64,000 nt of DNA from Schistocephalus solidus (Eukaryota > Platyhelminthes > Cestoda > Diphyllobothriidea > Diphyllobothriidae), in contig WEDG01003411.1 of assembly GCA_017591395.1 (NCBI GenBank), forward strand, positions 124,001 to 188,000, read 5' to 3'. Every line of letters starts with the position of its first letter. The stretch's first letter is position 1. Below are positions 49,001-57,617 of this stretch, piece by piece. The translations under genes and the position numbers were made by a program. The notes under the pieces were generated by a model that did not search any database, had not been told where the DNA came from, and saw nothing but the letters and a program-made list of their open reading frames with translations.

Positions 49001-52000
49001 GTTATAGAATCAAATCGCTGACAGCAATTCTCGTTAGTACCCGAATGTCTCTGTCAGCTAGATAACTTGATGCAAGCAAGCGCATACCTCAGACGTAACA
49101 AGTGAGGGACATGTCTGCAGCGGTAAAAAATGTCCTGCTAGATGGGGTTGAGGCTCAGCAACGGCTGATTGCCCTACTGCTGACATGGCATCCTGGACGT
49201 CCTCCTTTAACACTAACCTATCATGCTACGCTCATCTCCACAAATATCTCCACCGAATCTCAAAAAATGGTCATAGTCCGCATCTGCCCTTTGTACTTTT
49301 CGAGGCCCCCGCTGCATCTTCGATTGTCGGCTCATTGGTCGCTTGGAAAGAACAAAAATTACTGCCTTTGTCACGGTTGAAACCTATTGTTGAGGGAACC
49401 GAAGTGATTCGCAACTTTCCAACAACATAGCTGATACATCAGAGCATAACTTCGCTTTGAAATATGTAAGGCTTAAAGCTGCTTTGATCGAAGCCAACAA
49501 GCACTTGGACCAGCTGAGGAGAGGACAGTAACTGAGTTACCGCCCCTCTCGTGCAAATAGCAGCCAAATTTAACGAGCAGCCGATGTCAGTGCTAACTAA
49601 TGGTGTTTTCCAATTCTTTTCAAAGTAAAATCAGAAAGAAAATAGGGAAAGGATCATTTTTGCATTAATTTTTATCAAGAGGCACCCGCTCCGCAACCCA
49701 AGTGAGCCAGAGTCAAGGTATTTATCTACGGGGTGTACTGAACATTACGAACCGTTATCCGTGTGTAAAATAAATATGATTAAGTTTAGCTAGGGTTATA
49801 AAGATAACCGGACGCAAGCTTTCACGTATTTATAATGCGGGAAAAGATGGCCAGAAACGCCGCACATAAGCTTATAAAGTAAGAAAGAGTAGCAGGGGAA
49901 AGGTTTTCTGGTAAGAGAAAGTCAGTCAGGATGTTTTCCAATAGACCATACTTACGCTTTCGTCTTCGAACGGTCCTCCGGGTCCCTGCACCAGGGGTAA
50001 GTGACGGTTTAAGTGCATTCCTCTTTACGACGCATCGGATCACACAGCTGAAGCGATAACTCGATAGTGCTCAAATCTGTCCCGGCTTGCGAGCACGCAA
50101 TTCCATCGCTCTGATCAGGAGATATATTGTCGGCTCCCCGAGTTTTAGTCTGCCTTGAGGTATGTTTGCGCATCCGGCGTCCACAAGCAATCCAGTCACT
50201 GTCGCCGAGCAGCTGGGCACGCTCAGAGGTGGTCGTCCGATCAGCCACTTCACTTTCATCACACAGACTTTGGCCATCAGCAGTCTGACTTCCAAAGTTC
50301 GGATAACCAAAAAGACTGTCAGCACCCCGTGTGACTTCATACATGGCCCACGAGAGACGAGAGTTACGTCAGTACTATCTCCGTGTGTGCGCCTTTAGTC
50401 ACAATTTATTCGCCCGGCGGAAGTAACATTCGCGTCAGCATAGAGGCTCTTGATTACTTGTAAATGTACAAGCTGCTCTAGACAATAGAACGGGAGCACA
50501 GGCGCGCAATCACGAAGTGCGTGAGCGCAGCCGAGTAAATGAACTAGAGAGCAAGCAGCGGACGCAAGTGGCGACAACGGCCTACGAGATCTTATGCAGT
50601 TTCCTGAGTGGCTGATCGCACTAGCCAATCGGATTGGCGATTGGAGCAGCGTTAACACCGGCTATGACGCGACGCGCTCGGGTGCGCCGAGAAAACGGTT
50701 TCCGACGCTTTTCTTGTGAAAAGGACACATCCAAAAAGCGAATTGTACGTAAATATGCTGGGCAAACCACTGAGATCCTATGAGGTCATGTCGGATGTTG
50801 ACTGCATACATTTTTTTTAACCAAGAACTTCTTGTGACTCATAACAGTAGTAAAAAGGCAGAACTTGAAATTTGAAAAATGCACAGTTGTGAAGTATGTT
50901 GCCACTTGTGGTAGCCAAAGATTCTGCTTTAGACGGACTAGCAGAAAAAGTTAACTAATAGGAAGCGTCGCAGGCACTTATATAAAGTAAATGACTACCG
51001 ACAAAGACTAGGGAGACTGGAATGGCCATTCCTGACATACTGACCGCCTGACGGCCATCAGTTAAGTCACACCTGGAATAGAAATCATCCACTTTTCCTT
51101 ATTATCCCACTACAGACCGGTGAACGCTGTATTTCATTAATCTAACGCACAGTGAATTTTTACGATGAGAAATTTCCCCACAGTACTTGTTCAACATTTA
51201 AGATGGAATCCCAGAGCATCAGAAATACACCGAAGTAGGGTGGATGCAAATGCGAAGTTACTGCCCAAACTTCCAGCTGCTCGGGTGCTGCAACATCAGC
51301 AGTTAAATAATCCGCGGGAAATTTTCGTTCATAAAGGTGCAAATGTCAGTAAGACGAGGTGGATCAGAGGCTGTCTAAAATATTAAAGGTCCTTTGTGAC
51401 ATCTGCAGAAGATGGAAAAGCCCAATTTTTCGACTGCCAATCAGAGGAGCTGTGGCTACTGGCATATTCAGACAAGGCTTGCTCATTGCGATTTCCTGTG
51501 TCAACGTCCTGTACTATATTTGCAGGCTTTTGCATATTTCTACGGTACAGGGTATCAATGTGGGCCAAAGAGATTAACCAAAACAATCCCCGTTTTCTTA
51601 AAATTTCATCTTTCGGTCTGCGTAAATTAGGCGGAACGATATTTAAATTAGTACGTTATTGGTAGGCAAACAAGTTTTTTTTAAAGAACTTTGTTTCATA
51701 AAGTTGAGTAAGTATATGACACACAAAATGCTGCATTAAATCATAGAGACAATTGTTTGGTTTCATATACTCATATTTTTAGCAAAAACAGCGAAAACGG
51801 CCATGATTACTCTCGAGCAAATTGTAGCATATTTTTTTGCTCAATTGAAACGGAGCGGACGTCACATTAAAAGTTTGCATATTTTAGAATTTATCTGACT
51901 ATTCTTTAGTAAACTCATAATTTCTGAACGAAGCATACAACGTAGCAAACAGGACGAAAATGGCTCCAACAAAAAGAGAAAGGTACTTTTATGGCCCGCT

Positions 52001-55000
52001 GCAAAGTAAGCTATAGATATTAACAGCGCGATGTTCCAATTTTTCCTTGACTTTTCTTTGGAAAAAGGTGAAGGACGCTAAGATTTTAGTAATGTTTAAA
52101 GCAAGTACTTATTATATAATGTTCTTCAATTGACCAGGGTAATATTTATCATAGGCATTCACTGTATAGGTTCATTTTCTTCAACAATTTGGTCTCCTGT
52201 TTTGATGAGCCTGCATAAATGAATCAAATGATAAACTGTATCAATAGAATGTCCAAAACCTCCCAGCTTACGAAAAAAACGTTTTAATAAGGTTTCAATA
52301 AGCACGAAACCTAGTTTTCAGTTACTCGACTTATGGCGCTGTAAGTCTCAAAGTATTTAGCGAAATTTTAGCGGACCCCAGCATTCCCCGAGAGGGTAGA
52401 AACTTTGCGGAGGCAAAATGCTCTTGGTACACGGAAAGTGATAGGGTTACGTTTGTATCTGCTAATAACAATTAAATTTCTTAAACGTGACCAAGTGAAA
52501 ATTGTCATGATTCTGACGTCACTATCCGCGAACTGACGCGAAATTTTCCTCAGCGCAGTCACGTGCATCCCGAGTAATGCAAAATAGAAGGCATGCATCG
52601 GATTTCACGATATCCTCTTTGTACAAATATTGAAATCACGCAGTTAACTGACTGCCTTTACTGTATATTTTAGCAAATCTCGAAGATTCTTCCAAATTAT
52701 TTTTTCAAATGTTATTTTACCAAAGCTCTGTCATATAGTCTTAGTTGTAGACGAGCTCTATGTGCTTCCACCTATGAAGTTTACTAATTTGATGTGGATG
52801 TTCCGTTTTTGAAATATCCACTCCTCTTAAACAAAATACTCTTTATAGCCACCATAGCACCCATTTCATCGATGCGTCCAAGTTTTTATTAAACTGAAGG
52901 TAGTCAATTAGTAAATGGCAGTTTTGGTCGACGCGGTTTGGTTAATTCTTGAGTAGTTAAGGATTTTTGCGAATTTATATAAATTTTTAGGTAGATTTTT
53001 TTCAATTAACCTATACCTACTCCTGATATAGACAGCCGAACCCGCAAAAACAATAAAAGACCGAAATTAACCACAAAGAAGAAGGCTCGTTTCCAAGACG
53101 CTCAGATGAATGGACATACAGTAATTTTTTCCTGAAGGTAACGGCAAAACAACTGTATCTTCGGAAATTATTATGAGTAAGCTCTTGATCAAAAAAATCC
53201 CGTCCCCAATTTACCCCAGGAAGGCATGCAATTCTGAATAAATGTAATGTCACTTTTCCTAGAAAGCATCACAGTTGTCAGTTCATTACCGACTTATTCC
53301 GGGTACGAACAGCCGAATTTCAGTATATGACGGCCGTTAGTTAGCAAGGCATCCCAGGTTTCCGGTGTATCTATAATAGTTTAATTTTAAAGATCAAGCG
53401 CACGTGGCATGGGTTCATGCAAAGCCAAGTAGACTAGCCTTACTTTTTCCTAGTGGACAACCCTAATATCTGGCGCCAACCACGAAAAGCTAGGTTGAAG
53501 TAAAGAGTTCACTCTAATCCAAACATTCCGAGAAAAATAATACGCAAACGTGGAGTAAACCCTTCGGAACAGACTTTTTGAAACTCGGTCAGAGAGTTGC
53601 TATGGATATTTGTGCTGAAATTCACTCCGATATAACTTAATTTTCTCGGAAATTAAACATAACAGGATAAAAACTAGAGTTCATAAAAAAACACATGGGG
53701 AACGCGGGAGGCCCACTGATGAGCCTAAGATCTCGTAGCTGCGGCAGACAGCAAAACATGATCGGTGAAACACACGTGTCTGGGTATTTAGCTAGTACCT
53801 GTGCTGTTTGTATGGTAAATAATTACGTAATTGAACTTTTCTTCAGTACGTACGGAAGCTTGACGGCTGATTGCATAACGATGGATTAATTGTCAACAAC
53901 AAGTTTCGGAGTTTCATCGGGATGTACAGGTAGTCCGTGTGCAGCAGTGAAATTAGGCAGTCGTCCATAGGCAATCACTATTTGGGATGAATTTCTACCC
54001 ATGCAAACAGGAAACTAAAAACCACAGAGGACCCAAGATCTTCATCCTCAATAGGTGAAGAAGGCGGCCGTCTGGTAAAAACTCGGACAAAACGCAGGAC
54101 TGAGCCACGAATAGCCTAGAACCGAAAGCTGACTATACTGACCCACACGGTCCGGCAACCATCATCACATCCCCACGTATTTAATGTCAGCCATTCTATT
54201 TGGGGAATTTTTAACAGCCTATGTACCTTAAAACACAGAGTAACAAACCGCCATCATAAAAATACCAGAGAAAGTATTAAAGGAACAAACAGGAGAGCAA
54301 CTGTTTGGTTGAGTCATGTGTGCAGACTTCTTATGATCCGAACCTCTATTCTAACAGCTTAAGAAGAGCCGAGAGAAACTTCTCATCGGCAAACTCGGCA
54401 TTGTGCTCAGGACGTTGACAAGGCGCTAAGAAACGGCAGTACTTGGCTCCAGCCAACCATTTACCTCTCAAAGCTTTCTTCATTCCACTTGCAGTTTGGT
54501 GGAAACCGTAATAACCTCAGGTAAGCCGCGACTTCGCCAGTAGTGGCAACAGTACGGATAAGTGGGAGCTGGTGCATTTCGGGAGGGAAACAGTGACGGT
54601 ACCTGCCTTTGAATTTCAGCCTTTGCCACCACCTTATGTCTACGAGTAGATCGAAGAAACGCACCTCCGTCCCACACTTTGAGCGCACACGAAGACAATT
54701 AAACTAAAAACAAAATCACTGAAGGCCGCATCGTCTGGATTTGCTCATGCAACTCAGTCCCCGGATAGGCTTACCGGAGAGCATTTAGTAGGCGGTGTAC
54801 GAGCGCTTCACCTTGAAATGTCGTGACTGCAGTTTCTTCCTATGGACGTCAGTTGAATAAAAGTGAGATGGATCGCTCCAGATGCTTTAACTAGCAATGA
54901 CTGTACAAGCTGGATAAGCATATATTTTTGCAAACGAAAGCAAGGAGAAATAATTTGTAGAAGGCAGTATAAGATATATCCTTGCTGACCGAACTTTGGA

Positions 55001-57561
55001 AAAGTAACAAATTAAATGGGCAAGATAATGTGCAACTAATTACTTGGGGTTGAGTTAGAACTCCTCACCAAAAATGTGTGCTAATTATATACTGCGAAGC
55101 ATGATATTATTTTTAGTCTGCGCTGAAAACAGATACAGCATAGGTCATCCATACAAGAGGTTTGGAGCCTGTTCCTTGGATTTATGGACGTGTTCTTCCA
55201 AAAGTGCCATCCAGCTATTCGATGCATGCAAAATATACGGTTAGTCTCTGAACATCGCAGTAGATCACGCGACTGAAGTGCACAGAGGGATGTGGAATGT
55301 TTACTCGCACGCGATAGAAGGAAGCAAGTTAAGCCGTTTGTTGTAAAACACTTTGCGTCCGTCATATTCGTGGGAACAAGAAATAGCCTTTAGTGAAACT
55401 TTTCACTAACCATTTATAACAAACGTGAAATCTAGAATTTGGCCTACTGAAATATGCGTGATGGGTAGAAAACAGAGTAGGCGCCAGAACCCGCGAAAGT
55501 TAATCGAAGTATTCAAGTGCGATTTTGACGGTAGAAGTTGCATATATGAAGTTACAGCACTGATCAGCAAGGAGAATAATCACATGTCCATGCAGACATG
55601 TATGTATGTTAACTTAAAAAGTAGAAGCATTTCAGTCGCCTATGGGAGGCACCTCGACAAAAAAAGACGGTCAGAAACGGTTTTGAGCGAAATTACAGGA
55701 AGCGTAAATATTCCCGTGCCATAAGCCTAACCCAGACTCAAACCATAATCCTAACCTTGAACTTAACTACAACTCTAACCTCCCCGGAAATGACCGCTAA
55801 ATCCCCGGAATAGGGGGGATGGGGGTTGGGGTCCTATTCCTGCGCCGTGCCAAGACACTTCAGAAAAGTGCAGATATTATACAGGGTTTGTAGCGGAGTA
55901 CAGCGCAGTTCTAATTTTAAAGCGTCGAGTAGCTCCTGTTTTTAAACAAACAGCTCTTTAAGCATGTTCCTGGCGTTGACAAAATGAGAAAAATAGTCTC
56001 TGAAACAACGTCATATAGAATACCTTCATGTTCTTATAGAAGACCTTACTAGGGCTCGTAAAATATTGCAAAAGCACCAACCAAGTTGTATACCCTGAAG
56101 GCGGCAGTAATACCAGGATAGTATATTATAGGATAAAAGCGCAGACCACGCAAAAGTATTATAATACAGGGAGGCATTTTGTGTGTGAATGAATCTGTAG
56201 ATTAATGAAATAACAAAGCCTTGAGCAATCACTTTTCCCATGTGACTTACGAAGATCGTTGGAAAGAAACTCAACCGAAAGTTGGTAGGCTATCATGTCT
56301 GAGCTACCTTACTTAATCGTATAGTCCACGCACGTCGCCAGTGGTTAGCGGTCCAGGTTCCAATTCGAATGTCAAAGCTAATTAAGGCATCATGCATTAC
56401 GTTTTGTGGTTGGGTGGAAACACAAAAATCTGTTTACTCGTCGACAGGCTAGCTTTGGAAGATAGAAGAAGCAATATCTTGAGCAGTAAGATCGTGAGCT
56501 ACTAGTAGAGGCGGATCCCGCTCATTGCATTGCTAGTGATACCTTATCCTAAATGCAACCTAAGAGTCCTAACGGCGCCCATCACTTAATTCGGTTTGTG
56601 GTTGGAAGCGAAAAGAAAAGGTCAGGGTAGTTCCTAGGTCGACAACGAGAAAATTGAATCATGTGGCCTGCGGCAATTTAAAACCGTTCGCTCACTCCCA
56701 GGGGAATGATGGGCAGCCGCAAAAACCGCGAGCACCGGTGATAAATGACGAAAAGTACAGTAATCCCTAGCGGATTTTCGATAGTTAGCGGGAATATTGC
56801 ATTTTCATTATTTTGTTGTACGTAGTTGAGAGCGTACAGTATACTGTTTAAGAGCAAAGGAAGTGTCTAGGTTGGAAAAGGTAATGCGGTTTATACGTGA
56901 ACGAATGGTTTATTAAGCTGTCAAATATACAGTAGATTCACATCTCATGAAATGTCAACCTAAATTCTGAAATGTATTTTCGATTCAAATAAATCACTTA
57001 TGTAAGGTTGTGGTATTGAGTATCATACAGTTTTATTCTAATATATTTCGGTCACAAAAGGATGTTGGCTTTTAAAAGGGCTTCTTCCTGACCACCCGCA
57101 ACAAGTTTATACGTGAAGAAAGGGTACCTTTCGGTTTAAGAAAAAGTTTCAAATTCGAATCCCAGGTGTGCCACACTTGGGATTAAGTATGACTGGCTGA
57201 TGACGGCTAATAAGCCAGAAATGGCCATTCCGGTCTCCCTTGTCTTTGTCGGTTCCATTCCATCATATGCTACACGTCGCTATGCGACCGCCTGCGAGGG
57301 CTCTAGTCTGAGCTCCAGGGCACAACGGAACATGCATGTTCCTTAAGCAGATCGGTGAGCCCCACACTATCATCATATTCCCGATCACAACCGACAAAAC
57401 AACGAGCCCGTGGCTCAATGGTAGAGCGTTCGACTCAAATGCCAAAGGTCACGGGTTCGAATCCCAGGTGTGCCACACTTGGGATTGGGTATGACTGGCT
57501 GATGACGGCTAATAAGCCACAAATGGCTATTCCGGTCTCCCTTGTCTTTGTCGGTTCCATT

Positions 57562-57617
<56 letters not shown>

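Larger units (their letters stand above)
57150..57565 (+). mobile_element. tRNA-derived hammerhead SINE, tandem of two units (302-bp period)
   Basis: The first unit begins within the tRNA part (attcgaatcccagg, 57153); after its hammerhead come the tail and spacer, then a complete second unit: tRNA head from 57406, perfect A box TGGCTCAATGG (57411-57421), perfect B box GGTTCGAATCC (57454-57464), hammerhead body and tail. The core CTGATGA recurs at 57197 and 57499, 302 bp apart. Ends in (AT)n. Same order as at 42.2 kb. Confidence 0.9.

Noticed and set aside
49822..50344. Two overlapping minus-strand ORFs with a GTAAGT site, considered as a TBC1D30 exon
   Set aside because: Exons 2 and 3 already join in phase, the frames contain stops against each other, and I see no convincing family match.
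57406..57480. Functional tRNA gene
   Set aside because: The A and B boxes are good, but the acceptor and anticodon arms do not fold properly and the sequence is repeated with the same non-tRNA body: it is the head of a SINE.
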